Origin: Streptomyces sp. NP-1717 | GTDB taxonomy: Bacteria; Actinomycetota; Actinomycetes; Streptomycetales; Streptomycetaceae | Direction of reading: 5' to 3' | DNA length: 34,192 nt | Assembly (NCBI RefSeq): GCF_022695985.1 | Contig: NZ_JAAPBF010000061.1 | Coordinates: forward strand, 1 to 34,192 | Shown: positions 24,465-33,509 of the stretch, piece by piece | Position numbering within the stretch: the stretch's first letter is position 1 | How the letters are laid out: every line of letters starts with the position of its first letter | Notes under the pieces: generated by a model | What the model saw: only the letters and a program-made list of their open reading frames with translations | Told to the model about the DNA's origin: nothing | Databases searched by the model: none | Program-made: the position numbers and the translations under genes

Positions 24465-27133
24465 TGGAGTCGGCCGAAATCCGCCGCCGCTGGCTGAGCT
24501 TCTTCGAGGAGCGCGGGCACACCGTCGTCCCTTCGGCGTCGCTCATCGCGGACGACCCGACTCTGCTGCTGGTCCCCGCGGGCATGGTGCCCTTCAAGCC
24601 GTACTTCCTCGGCGAGGCCAAGCCGCCGGCCCCGCGCCTGACCAGCGTCCAGAAGTGCGTCCGTACGCCGGACATCGAAGAGGTCGGCAAGACCACCCGG
24701 CACGGCACGTTCTTCCAGATGTGCGGCAACTTCTCCTTCGGTGACTACTTCAAGGAAGGCGTCATCCCGCTCGCCTGGGAGCTGCTGACCAGCTCCGTGG
24801 CGGACGGCGGTTACGGCCTGGACCCGGAGAGGCTCTGGGTCACCGTCTACCTGGACGACGACGAGGCCGCCGCCATCTGGACCGACAAGGTCGGTTTCCC
24901 CGCCGAGCGGCTCCAGCGGCTGGGTATGAAGGAGAACTACTGGTCCATGGGCGTGCCCGGCCCCTGCGGACCCTGCTCGGAGATCTTCTACGACCGCGGC
25001 CCCGAGTTCGGCGAAGAGGGCGGCCCCGCCGTCAACGACGAGCGCTACGTGGAGATCTGGAACCTGGTCTTCATGCAGTACGAGCGCGGCGAGGGAGAGG
25101 GCAAGGAGAACTTCGAGATCCTGGGCGACCTCCCCTCCAGGAACATCGACACCGGCCTCGGCCTCGAACGTCTCGCCATGGTCCTCCAGGGCGTCCACAA
25201 CATGTTCGAGATCGACACGTCGATGGCCGTCATCGACAAGGCCACCGAACTGACCGGTGTCCGCTACGGCACCGACCCCGCCTCGGACGTCTCCCTGCGC
25301 GTCGTCACCGACCACATGCGCACCTCCGTGATGCTCATCGGCGACGGGGTCACCCCCGGCAACGAGGGCCGGGGCTACGTCCTGCGCCGCATCCTGCGCC
25401 GCGCCGTCCGCAACATGCGCCTCCTCGGCGCCACCGGACCGGTCGTCGCCGAACTGCTCGACGTCGTCATCGGATCCATGGGCGAGCAGTACCCCGAGCT
25501 GATCACCGACCGCAAGCGCATCGAGACCGTCGCCCTCGCCGAGGAAGCCGCCTTCCTCAAGGCCATCAAGGGCGGCACCAACATCCTCGACACCGCCGTC
25601 ACGGAGACCAAGGCCGCCGGGGGCTCCGTCCTGGCCGGTGACAAGGCGTTCCTGCTCCACGACACCTGGGGCTTCCCGATCGACCTCACCCTCGAAATGG
25701 CCGCCGAACAGGGCCTGTCCGTGGACGAGGACGGCTTCCGCAGGCTCATGAAGGAGCAGCGGGACCGGGCCAAGGCCGACGCCAAGGCCAAGAAGACCGG
25801 CCACGCCGACCTCTCCGCCTACCGCGAGGTCGCCGACACCTCCGGCTCCACCGAGTTCACCGGCTACACCGGCACCGAGGGCGAGTCGCGGATCGTCGGC
25901 CTGCTCGTCGACGGAGTGCCGTCGCCCGCCGCCACCGAGGGCGACGAGGTCGAAGTCGTCCTCGACCGCACCCCGTTCTACGCCGAGGGCGGCGGACAGC
26001 TCGCCGACCAGGGCCGGATCAAGCTCGACACCGGCGCCGTCATCCAGGTGCGCGACGTCCAGCAGCCGGTCCCCGGCGTCTCCGTGCACAAGGGCTCCGT
26101 ACAGGTCGGCGAGGTCACGGTGGGCTCCGCCGCGTTCGCCGCCATCGACACCCGGCGGCGGCGCGCCATCGCCCGCGCCCACAGCGCCACCCATCTGACG
26201 CACCAGGCGCTGCGCGACGCTCTCGGCCCGACGGCCGCCCAGGCCGGTTCGGAGAACTCGCCGGGCCGCTTCCGCTTCGACTTCGGCTCGCCCGCCGCCG
26301 TACCCGGCACGGTCCTCACCGACGTCGAGCAGAAGATCAACGAAGTGCTCGCCCGTGAACTCGACGTCCAGGCCGAGGTCATGTCCATCGACGAGGCCAA
26401 GAAGCAGGGCGCCATCGCCGAGTTCGGCGAGAAGTACGGCGAGTGGGTCCGGGTCGTCACCATCGGCGACTTCTCCAAGGAGCTGTGCGGCGGCACGCAC
26501 GTGCACAACACAGCCCAGCTGGGTCTGGTGAAGCTGCTCGGCGAGTCCTCGATCGGCTCCGGCGTGCGCCGTATCGAGGCGCTGGTGGGCGTGGACGCGT
26601 ACAACTTCCTCGCCAGGGAGCACACGGTCGTCGCCCAGCTCCAGGAGCTGGTGAAGGGCCGCTCCGAGGAGCTGCCGGAGAAGATCGCCGGGATGCTCGC
26701 CAAGTTGAAGGACGCCGAGAAGGAGATCGAGAAGTTCCGCGCGGAGAAGGTGCTGGCCGCCGCCGCCGGACTCGTCGAGGGCGCCAAGGACGTACGGGGC
26801 ACGGCCCTGGTCACCGGCCAGGTGCCGGACGGCACGTCGGCCGACGACCTGCGCAGGCTGGTGCTCGATGTGCGCGGGCGCATCGCCGGGGACCGGCCGG
26901 CCGTCGTCGCGCTGTTCACGACGGTGGGCGGTCGCCCGCTGACGGTCATCGCCACCAACGAGGCCGCCCGTGAGCGCGGGTTCAAGGCCGGCGACCTGGT
27001 GCGCGCCGCCGCCAAGACCCTGGGTGGCGGAGGCGGCGGCAAGCCGGACGTCGCCCAGGGCGGCGGTCAGAACCCGGAGGCCATCGGGGACGCCGTGGCC
27101 GCCGTCGAGCGCCTCGTCGCCGAGACGGCCTGA
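24464..27133 (+). CDS. alaS: Alanyl-tRNA synthetase
   Basis: AlaRS charges tRNA-Ala and clears mischarged Ser and Gly. The 889-residue protein is full length. The class II catalytic core begins at the N-terminus (RRRWLSFFEERGHTVVPSAS), with motif 2 around FFQMCGNFSFGDYFK. The editing site has the zinc motif HSATH (H573, H577) and CGGTH (C675, H679). Then come a coiled-coil region (about 720-770) and the C-Ala domain ending in GGGGGGKPDVAQGGG. ATG at 24464 overlaps the stop of the upstream small gene by one base. ruvX follows after 24 bases. Confidence 0.98.
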   Translation: MESAEIRRRWLSFFEERGHTVVPSASLIADDPTLLLVPAGMVPFKPYFLGEAKPPAPRLTSVQKCVRTPDIEEVGKTTRHGTFFQMCGNFSFGDYFKEGVIPLAWELLTSSVADGGYGLDPERLWVTVYLDDDEAAAIWTDKVGFPAERLQRLGMKENYWSMGVPGPCGPCSEIFYDRGPEFGEEGGPAVNDERYVEIWNLVFMQYERGEGEGKENFEILGDLPSRNIDTGLGLERLAMVLQGVHNMFEIDTSMAVIDKATELTGVRYGTDPASDVSLRVVTDHMRTSVMLIGDGVTPGNEGRGYVLRRILRRAVRNMRLLGATGPVVAELLDVVIGSMGEQYPELITDRKRIETVALAEEAAFLKAIKGGTNILDTAVTETKAAGGSVLAGDKAFLLHDTWGFPIDLTLEMAAEQGLSVDEDGFRRLMKEQRDRAKADAKAKKTGHADLSAYREVADTSGSTEFTGYTGTEGESRIVGLLVDGVPSPAATEGDEVEVVLDRTPFYAEGGGQLADQGRIKLDTGAVIQVRDVQQPVPGVSVHKGSVQVGEVTVGSAAFAAIDTRRRRAIARAHSATHLTHQALRDALGPTAAQAGSENSPGRFRFDFGSPAAVPGTVLTDVEQKINEVLARELDVQAEVMSIDEAKKQGAIAEFGEKYGEWVRVVTIGDFSKELCGGTHVHNTAQLGLVKLLGESSIGSGVRRIEALVGVDAYNFLAREHTVVAQLQELVKGRSEELPEKIAGMLAKLKDAEKEIEKFRAEKVLAAAAGLVEGAKDVRGTALVTGQVPDGTSADDLRRLVLDVRGRIAGDRPAVVALFTTVGGRPLTVIATNEAARERGFKAGDLVRAAAKTLGGGGGGKPDVAQGGGQNPEAIGDAVAAVERLVAETA

Positions 27134-27157
27134 GTCCGTGGCCGGGGACGTGACGAC

Positions 27158-27634
27158 ATGACGGCGCTCCCGCGCCGGGGGCGCAGACTGGCCGTCGATG
27201 TCGGGGACGCCCGGATCGGGGTCGCCTCGTGCGACCCCGACGGGGTCCTGGCGACACCGGTGGAGACCGTGCCGGGACGTGATGTCCCGGCCGCCCACAG
27301 ACGGCTCGTGCAGCTGGTGGAGGAGTACGAGCCGATCGAGGTCGTGGTCGGCCTGCCCCGCTCGCTCAACGGCGGTGAGGGCCCGGCGGCGGTCAAGGTA
27401 AGGGCGTTCGCGGAGGAAGTGGCACGTCGTATCGCGCCCGTTCCGGTGCGTCTGGTGGATGAGAGAATGACCACGGTGACCGCCGGCCAGGGACTGCGCG
27501 CCTCGGGCGTGAAGGCCAAGAAGGGCAGATCCGTCATCGACCAGGTGGCGGCCGTCATCATCCTGCAGAACGCGCTGGAGTCGGAGAGAGCCTCCGGCGC
27601 ACCGCCCGGTGAGGGCGTGCGGGTTCAGGGCTGA
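27158..27634 (+). CDS. ruvX: RuvX/YqgF family putative pre-16S rRNA nuclease
   Basis: The 158-residue protein has the RNase H-like fold of the YqgF family. Its acidic residues are D14 (AVDVGDARIGVA), D101/E102 (VDERMTT) and D128 (VIDQVAAVIIL); VGLPRSLNG lies at about 64-72. In E. coli the homologue processes the 5' end of 16S rRNA; a Holliday-junction resolvase role was also proposed, and is now less favoured. ATG at 27158 has GGGGA about 10 bases upstream. It follows alaS by 24 bases and precedes mltG, the usual alaS-ruvX-mltG-aroE order in actinobacteria. Confidence 0.95.
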   Translation: MTALPRRGRRLAVDVGDARIGVASCDPDGVLATPVETVPGRDVPAAHRRLVQLVEEYEPIEVVVGLPRSLNGGEGPAAVKVRAFAEEVARRIAPVPVRLVDERMTTVTAGQGLRASGVKAKKGRSVIDQVAAVIILQNALESERASGAPPGEGVRVQG

Positions 27635-27707
27635 GACACCTGATCAGGCGAAACCGGAACATACTTACGGTTATCTGCCTGCGCGGATGAAGGTCGTCTG
27701 ATCGCGA

Positions 27708-27713
27708 TACGGT
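27708..27713 (+). promoter_or_regulatory. Candidate -10 element for mltG
   Basis: TACGGT lies 113 bases before the mltG ATG in a 191-bp gap. There is no clear -35. The gap also holds a 10-bp palindrome CCTGATCAGG (27639-27648) just after the ruvX stop. I see no strong terminator for ruvX. Confidence 0.3.
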
Positions 27714-27825
27714 AACGTTCCGCGCGATGCGGCGGGGATTCGAACAACTGCCGCACAAAGAGAGGCGTTACGGACACCGGGCCATCCGTGCCCGGCACCG
27801 GTCGCCTCGCGGCTCTAGGGGATCG

Positions 27826-29700
27826 ATGACTGACTATGGCCGGGGCCGAGGCCCTGAACCGTGGCACCCCGAGGATCCCCTTTACGGGGACCAGGGATGG
27901 GGGGCGCAGCAGGCCGGCGACGGCCGGGCCCCGTACGACGCCCAGGCTCAGCCTCAGAACCCCCACCCGCAGCAGCAGCCCCACTCTCAGCAGCAGTACG
28001 ACCCGCAGTACCAGTACGACGGCGGTGGCTGGGACACGGGCCAGCAGCAGTACGCGCAGCAGCAGCCTCAGCAGGGGTACGACCCCCAGTACGACGGTGG
28101 CGGCTGGGACACCGGTCAGCAGCAGTACGCGCAGCAGCAGCATTCCCAGCAGCCGCAACATCCGCAGCAGCACCCTCAGCACCAGCAACAGCAGCAGTAC
28201 GACTCCCAGCAGCAGCCCCAGTACCAGCAGCAGTACGGCGACCCGCAGTACGGCAACCAGCCGCAGTACACCGGAGGTCAGCCCAACGACCCCCAGTACG
28301 GCGGCGGTTGGGACACCGGCCAGCAGGGCGCCATGCCGTACGGCGGCGAGAACCAGGGCGGCGACCCCTACGCGGGTCAGCAGAGTCCCGGCTACGGCGG
28401 CGAGAGCCCCGACCCGTACGGCGCGTCCGAGGCGTACCCGCAGCCGGAGGAGACGCATCCGTTCTTCACCGGCACGGACCAGGACAACGGCCGCGACGAC
28501 GACCGTCCCCGTCTCCTGGACGACCGGGACGACCGGGACGACGACCCGGAGTACGACGACGAGGGCGACGGCCGGCGCGGCGGAGGCGGCCGTGACCGCC
28601 GCGGCAAGTCGAAGAAGAAGAGCCGCGGCGGCGGCGCCTGCCTCGTGGCCTCCCTCGTCCTCGTCGCCGGTGTGGCCGGCGGCGGGTACTACGCCTACCA
28701 GTTCTGGCAGGAACGCTTCGGCCCGCCCGCCGACTTCGCGGGCGCCGGTACGGGCACCGTCCAGGTCGAGATCCCGCAGGGAGCCGGCCTCGCCGAAATG
28801 GGCGGCCTGCTCAAGAAGAGCGGCGTGGTGAAGAGCGCGCAGGCATTCATCGACGCGGCGGGCGAACACCCCAAGGGCAAAGCCATCCAGCCCGGCCTCT
28901 ACCCGATGAAGAAGGAAATGTCGGCCAAGGCCGCGGTCGAGCTCATGACCAACCCGGCCAATCTGAATTCACTGACCATCGCCGAGGGCGTCCGCGCCGT
29001 CACGGTGTACGAGTTCATCGACACCAAGCTCAAGCTCGACCCCGGTACCACCGCGGACGTCGCCAAGGCCGAGGCGGACAAACTCGGCCTGCCGGACTGG
29101 GCCGACGACGACAAGAACATAAAGGATCCGCTCGAAGGATTCCTCTACCCCGCGCGCTACGAGATCGGTGAGAAGACCAAGCCGGAGGACGTCCTCAAGC
29201 AGATGGTCGCGCGCTCCAACCAGGAGTACGAGAAGTACGACCTGGAAGGATCGGCCGAGAAGCTCGGTCTCGACTCGCCGCTCGACGTCGTCACCGTCGC
29301 CAGCCTGGTCCAGGCCGAGGGCATCACGCACGACGACTTCAAGAAGATGGCGTCCGTCGTCTTCAACAGGCTCAAGCCGACGAACACCGCCACCAACCAG
29401 AAGCTCGAATTCGACTCCGCGTTCAACTACCTGAAGAACGAGAGCGAGATCGACATCTCCACCTCGGAGATCAGGAACAACCCGGACCCGTACAACACGT
29501 ACTTCCACAAGGGTCTTCCGCCGGGACCGATCGGAAATCCGGGCGCGGACGCGCTGAGTGCCACCAAGGCGCCGGACCCGGGCGCCTGGATGTTCTTCAT
29601 CTCCATCGACGGCAAGACCACCGAATTCACCAAGACCCTGGCCGAGCACGAGAAGCTGGTCAAGGAATTCAACGAGCGACGGAAGAATGCGAACGACTAG
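27826..29700 (+). CDS. mltG: Endolytic murein transglycosylase MltG
   Basis: MltG (YceG family) cleaves nascent glycan strands and limits their length. The 624-residue protein starts with a cytoplasmic Gln/Tyr/Gly-rich low-complexity region (about 1-235), then a charged Asp/Arg/Lys stretch, one membrane helix (about 273-294, CLVASLVLVAGVAGGGYYAY) and the extracytoplasmic YceG domain (about 310-620). The catalytic Glu is E498 in ASLVQAEG. The conserved YNTYFHKGLPPGPIGNPG follows. ATG at 27826 is preceded by TAGGGG at spacing 5; the longer in-frame start at 27727 lacks a site. The end overlaps aroE by 14 bases. The very long Q-rich N-terminus is unlike the E. coli protein (340 residues). Confidence 0.95.
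   Translation: MTDYGRGRGPEPWHPEDPLYGDQGWGAQQAGDGRAPYDAQAQPQNPHPQQQPHSQQQYDPQYQYDGGGWDTGQQQYAQQQPQQGYDPQYDGGGWDTGQQQYAQQQHSQQPQHPQQHPQHQQQQQYDSQQQPQYQQQYGDPQYGNQPQYTGGQPNDPQYGGGWDTGQQGAMPYGGENQGGDPYAGQQSPGYGGESPDPYGASEAYPQPEETHPFFTGTDQDNGRDDDRPRLLDDRDDRDDDPEYDDEGDGRRGGGGRDRRGKSKKKSRGGGACLVASLVLVAGVAGGGYYAYQFWQERFGPPADFAGAGTGTVQVEIPQGAGLAEMGGLLKKSGVVKSAQAFIDAAGEHPKGKAIQPGLYPMKKEMSAKAAVELMTNPANLNSLTIAEGVRAVTVYEFIDTKLKLDPGTTADVAKAEADKLGLPDWADDDKNIKDPLEGFLYPARYEIGEKTKPEDVLKQMVARSNQEYEKYDLEGSAEKLGLDSPLDVVTVASLVQAEGITHDDFKKMASVVFNRLKPTNTATNQKLEFDSAFNYLKNESEIDISTSEIRNNPDPYNTYFHKGLPPGPIGNPGADALSATKAPDPGAWMFFISIDGKTTEFTKTLAEHEKLVKEFNERRKNAND
28014..28327 (+). repeat. In-gene repeats encoding a Gln/Tyr/Gly/Trp motif in mltG
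   Basis: Two near-identical units of about 51 bases (28014-28065 and 28090-28140) encode YDGGGWDTGQQQYAQQQ. A third, partial copy at about 28301-28327 encodes GGGWDTGQQ. The spacers between them are CAG-rich. The copies differ only at silent sites, so the protein motif is kept while the DNA drifts. Confidence 0.8.
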
Positions 29701-30532
29701 CACCACCGGACGCAGGGCGGCCGTCCTCGGATCGCCCATCGCGCACTCGCTCTCCCCGGTACTGCACCGGGCGGCGTACGCGGAACTGGGCCTCACCGAC
29801 TGGTCGTACGACCGCTTCGAGGTGGCCGAGGCACAGCTCCCGGCCTTCCTCGCGGGGCTCGACCCCTCCTGGGCCGGACTCTCGCTGACCATGCCGCTGA
29901 AGCGCGCCGTCATCCCGCTCCTCGACGCCGTCAGCGGGACGGCGGCGTCGGTGGAGGCCGTCAACACCGTCGTCATCGACGGCGACGGCCGCCGCACGGG
30001 CGACAACACCGACATCCCCGGCATACTCGCCGCCCTGCGCGAGCGCGGTGTCACCGCCGTGGAGTCCGCGGCCGTCCTCGGCGCCGGCGCGACGGCGTCG
30101 TCCGCGCTCGCCGCGCTCTCGCAGCTCTGCGCGGGCCCGGTCACCGCCTACGTACGAAGCGAGGCCCGCGCCGCCGAGATGCGCGGCTGGGGGGTACGGC
30201 TCGGTGTCGACGTCCGCACCGCCGACTGGTCCGACGCCGCCGACGCCCTCACCGCGCCACTGGTGATCGCGACGACCCCCGCCGGAGCCACCGACGCGCT
30301 GGCGCCGCGCGTCCCCGGCCGCCCCGGAACCCTCTTCGACGTGCTGTACGACCCCTGGCCCACCGTGCTCGCCGCCGCGTGGTCCGCGCAGGGCGGCCCC
30401 GTGGTCGGCGGGCTCGATCTCCTCGTGCACCAGGCCGTCCTCCAGGTCGAGCTGATGACCGGCCGGGCGCCCGCGCCGCTCGCCGTGATGCGCAAGGCCG
30501 GCGAACAGGCACTCGAGGCTCACCGGAGCTGA
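29687..30532 (+). CDS. aroE: Shikimate dehydrogenase
   Basis: AroE reduces 3-dehydroshikimate to shikimate with NADPH. The 281-residue protein has the substrate-binding SLSP (21-24), the catalytic Lys K72 (LTMPLKRAV), the matching Asp D109 in GDNTD, and the nucleotide loop at 132-137. That loop reads GAGATA rather than the usual GAGGA, a small departure. The late block GGLDLLVHQAVLQVELMTG is typical. ATG at 29687 lies inside the last 14 bases of mltG, with GGAAG directly before it; the overlap implies coupling. Longer in-frame starts lie deeper in mltG and are rejected. It opens the shikimate cluster; aroC starts 129 bases after its stop. Confidence 0.94.
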   Translation: MRTTSTTGRRAAVLGSPIAHSLSPVLHRAAYAELGLTDWSYDRFEVAEAQLPAFLAGLDPSWAGLSLTMPLKRAVIPLLDAVSGTAASVEAVNTVVIDGDGRRTGDNTDIPGILAALRERGVTAVESAAVLGAGATASSALAALSQLCAGPVTAYVRSEARAAEMRGWGVRLGVDVRTADWSDAADALTAPLVIATTPAGATDALAPRVPGRPGTLFDVLYDPWPTVLAAAWSAQGGPVVGGLDLLVHQAVLQVELMTGRAPAPLAVMRKAGEQALEAHRS

Positions 30533-30661
30533 CGGCTCGCCCACCTATCCGCTGGCTGGACGAGTCACGGAACGGGGGGCCGGTCATGGCAGGATCGAGG
30601 ACCTGAGGATGCGTACCGGATTCGTACCGTCGAAGCTGTCGAGAGTTACCGAGGAGCACCG

Positions 30662-31846
30662 TTGAGCAGGTTGCGCTGGCTGACCGCGGGGGAGTCGCAC
30701 GGCCCCGCACTCGTCGCGACTCTGGAGGGCCTTCCCGCGGGTGTACCGATCACCACGGAGATCGTCGGCGACCATCTCGCCCGGCGGCGCCTGGGCTACG
30801 GACGCGGCGCACGCATGAAGTTCGAGCGCGACGAGGTCACCTTCCTCGGCGGCGTACGGCACGGCCTGACCATGGGATCGCCCGTCGCGATCATGATCGG
30901 CAACACCGAGTGGCCCAAATGGGAACAGGTCATGGCGGCCGACCCGGTCGACCCCGACGTGCTGGCCGGTCTCGCCCGTAACGAGCCGCTGACCCGCCCG
31001 CGCCCCGGGCACGCCGATCTCGCGGGCATGCAGAAGTACGGGGCGTCCGAGGCCCGGCCCATCCTGGAGCGCGCCAGCGCCCGCGAGACCGCGGCCAGGG
31101 TCGCGCTCGGCGCGGTCGCGCGGTCGTACCTGAAGGAGACCGCCGGGATCGAGATCGTGTCGCACGTCGTCGAACTGGCCACCGCCAAGGCCCCGTACGG
31201 CGTGTACCCGGCCCCGGGCGACGTCGAGCGGCTCGACGCCGACCCCGTCCGCTGCCTGGACCCCGAGGCGAGCGACGCGATGGTCGCCGAGATCGACCAG
31301 GCCCACAAGGACGGCGACACCCTCGGCGGTGTGGTCGAGGTACTGGCGTACGGCGTGCCCGTCGGCCTCGGCAGCCACGTCCACTGGGACCGCAGACTCG
31401 ACGCCCGGCTCGCCGCCGCCCTCATGGGCATCCAGGCCATCAAGGGCGTCGAGGTCGGCGACGGCTTCGACCTCGCCCGGGTGCCCGGCTCCCGGGCGCA
31501 CGACGAGATCATGGTCACCGACGAGGGCATCAGGCGCGCATCGGGCCGCTCCGGCGGCACCGAAGGCGGTCTGACGACGGGTGAACTGCTGCGCGTACGG
31601 GCCGCGATGAAGCCCATCGCGACCGTACCCCGCGCGCTCGCCACCGTCGACGTCGCCACCGGCGAGCCCGCCAAGGCGCACCACCAGCGCTCCGACGTCT
31701 GCGCGGTGCCCGCCGCGGGCATCGTCGCCGAGGCCATGGTCGCGCTGACCCTCGCCGACGCCGTGGCCGAGAAGTTCGGCGGCGACAGCGTCCCCGAGAC
31801 CCGCCGCAACGTCGAGTCCTACCTCGAGAACCTGGTGGTCCGATGA
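30662..31846 (+). CDS. aroC: Chorismate synthase
   Basis: AroC converts EPSP to chorismate, using reduced FMN as a catalyst. The 394-residue protein has the conserved GESHG with H13, RPGHAD with H117, the RASARETAARVALGAVA block and the C-terminal GRSGGTEGGLTTGE and RSDVCAVPAAGIV motifs. The start is TTG at 30662, supported by GAGGAG at 30651-30656 and by the family N-terminus LRWLTAGESHGP. Its stop overlaps aroK (ATGA). The 129-bp gap before it has a direct repeat GTACCG (30612-30617 and 30625-30630) and no clear promoter. Confidence 0.97.
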   Translation: MSRLRWLTAGESHGPALVATLEGLPAGVPITTEIVGDHLARRRLGYGRGARMKFERDEVTFLGGVRHGLTMGSPVAIMIGNTEWPKWEQVMAADPVDPDVLAGLARNEPLTRPRPGHADLAGMQKYGASEARPILERASARETAARVALGAVARSYLKETAGIEIVSHVVELATAKAPYGVYPAPGDVERLDADPVRCLDPEASDAMVAEIDQAHKDGDTLGGVVEVLAYGVPVGLGSHVHWDRRLDARLAAALMGIQAIKGVEVGDGFDLARVPGSRAHDEIMVTDEGIRRASGRSGGTEGGLTTGELLRVRAAMKPIATVPRALATVDVATGEPAKAHHQRSDVCAVPAAGIVAEAMVALTLADAVAEKFGGDSVPETRRNVESYLENLVVR

Positions 31847-32409
31847 GCGGCCCGCTGATCGTCCTGATCGGCCCCATGGGGGTCGGCAAGACCACCGTCG
31901 GCGCGCTGCTCGCCGAACGCCTCGACACCGGCTACCGGGACACCGACGCGGACATCGTCGCCGCCGAGGGCCGGGAGATCTCGGACATCTTCTTCGAGGA
32001 CGGCGAGGAGCACTTCCGCGAGCTGGAGCGGGCCGCCGTACGGAGCGCGCTCGCCGAACACCCCGGCGTCCTCGCGCTCGGCGGCGGCGCGATCCTCGAC
32101 AAGGACACCCGCGGACTGCTCGCCGGGCTCCCCGTCGTGTATCTCTCCATGGAGGCGAACGAGGCGGTCCGGCGCACCGGGCTCGGTCTGGCCCGCCCGC
32201 TGCTCGCCATCAACCCCCGCCAGCAGTGGAAGCAGTTGATGGAGGAGCGCCGCGCCCTCTACACGGAGGTCGCGCGCGCGGTCGTCCCGACCGACGAACG
32301 GGCGCCCGAAGAAGTCGCCGAAGCCGTCATCGAGGCGCTGGAACTGGGCACGGCGGCCGTCCCCGGCGCGGATCCGTCCGCCACCCCCGGCAAGGAGAAC
32401 CAGGCATGA
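31843..32409 (+). CDS. aroK: Shikimate kinase
   Basis: AroK phosphorylates shikimate at the 3-position using ATP. The 188-residue protein has a Walker A at GPMGVGKT (10-17), the acidic substrate motif DTDAD (33-37), the conserved Arg R59 in HFRELE, GGG at 80-82 and the lid RPLLAINP. It overlaps aroC (ATGA) upstream and aroB (ATGA) downstream, so the three are translated together. The last 20 residues are a Pro/Ala-rich tail of no known role. Confidence 0.97.
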   Translation: MSGPLIVLIGPMGVGKTTVGALLAERLDTGYRDTDADIVAAEGREISDIFFEDGEEHFRELERAAVRSALAEHPGVLALGGGAILDKDTRGLLAGLPVVYLSMEANEAVRRTGLGLARPLLAINPRQQWKQLMEERRALYTEVARAVVPTDERAPEEVAEAVIEALELGTAAVPGADPSATPGKENQA

Positions 32410-33509
32410 CGACGGACCAGGACCAGCAGGTCACCCGGATCCAGGTCGGCGGCACCGCGGGCCACGACCCGTACGAGGTGCTGATCGGCCGGCGGCTGCT
32501 GGGCGAACTGCCCGTACTCGTCGGCCCCCGGGCCAAGCGTGTCGCCGTGCTGCACCCGGAGGCGCTCGCCGAGACCGGGGAGACCCTGCGCCAGGACCTC
32601 GCGGACCAGGGGTACGAGGCGGTCGCCATCCAGCTCCCGAACGCGGAGGAGGCCAAGACCGTCGAGGTCGCCGCCTACTGCTGGAAGGCGCTCGGCCAGA
32701 CCGGCTTCACCCGCAGCGACGTCATCGTGGGCGTCGGCGGCGGCGCCACGACGGACGTCGCGGGCTTCGTCGCCGCGACCTGGCTGCGCGGGGTGCGGTG
32801 GATCGCCGTACCGACGACCGTCCTCGGCATGGTCGACGCGGCGATCGGCGGCAAGACCGGCATCAACACCGCCGAGGGCAAGAACCTCGTCGGCGCCTTC
32901 CACCCGCCCGCCGGAGTCCTCTGCGACCTCGCGGCGCTGGACTCGCTGCCCGTGCACGACTACGTGAGCGGCATGGCCGAGATCATCAAGGCCGGATTCA
33001 TCGCCGATCCGGCCATTCTCGATCTGGTGGAGGCCGACCCCGAGGGCGCGCGCACCCCCGCCGGACCGCACACCGCCGAGCTGATCGAGCGCTCCATCCG
33101 GGTCAAGGCCGAGGTCGTGTCCAACGACCTCAAGGAGTCCGGCGTACGCGAGATCCTCAACTACGGTCACACGCTCGCCCACGCCATCGAGAAGAACGAA
33201 CGCTACAAATGGCGGCACGGCGCCGCCGTCTCCATCGGCATGGTCTTCGCCGCCGAACTCGGCCGGCTCGCGGGCCGGCTCGACGACGCCACCGCCGACC
33301 GGCACAGCGCCGTCCTCAAGTCCGTCGGACTGCCGCTGACCTACCGCGGCGACCAGTGGCCCAAGCTGCTCGAAACCATGAAGGTCGACAAGAAGTCCCG
33401 CGGTGACCTGCTGCGTTTCATCGTCCTCGACGGTCTGGCCAAGCCGACCGTGCTGGAGGGACCGGACCCGGCGGTGCTGCTCGCCGCGTACGGGGAGGTG
33501 TCCGGGTGA
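32406..33509 (+). CDS. aroB: 3-dehydroquinate synthase
   Basis: AroB cyclises DAHP to 3-dehydroquinate with NAD+ and a divalent metal, the second step of the shikimate pathway. The 367-residue protein has the NAD site GVGGGATTDVAGFVA, the block PTTVLGMVDAAIGGKTGIN, and metal-binding histidines in NYGHTLAHAIE and RHGAAVSIGM. ATG at 32406 overlaps the aroK stop and is preceded by AAGGAG at 32391-32396. A longer in-frame reading from 32226 lies within aroK and is rejected. Its stop overlaps aroQ (GTGA). Confidence 0.97.
   Translation: MTTDQDQQVTRIQVGGTAGHDPYEVLIGRRLLGELPVLVGPRAKRVAVLHPEALAETGETLRQDLADQGYEAVAIQLPNAEEAKTVEVAAYCWKALGQTGFTRSDVIVGVGGGATTDVAGFVAATWLRGVRWIAVPTTVLGMVDAAIGGKTGINTAEGKNLVGAFHPPAGVLCDLAALDSLPVHDYVSGMAEIIKAGFIADPAILDLVEADPEGARTPAGPHTAELIERSIRVKAEVVSNDLKESGVREILNYGHTLAHAIEKNERYKWRHGAAVSIGMVFAAELGRLAGRLDDATADRHSAVLKSVGLPLTYRGDQWPKLLETMKVDKKSRGDLLRFIVLDGLAKPTVLEGPDPAVLLAAYGEVSG

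Noticed and set aside
24035..27298. Minus-strand open frame of over 1000 codons across alaS
   Set aside because: This is another shadow frame; alaS on the plus strand is unmistakable.
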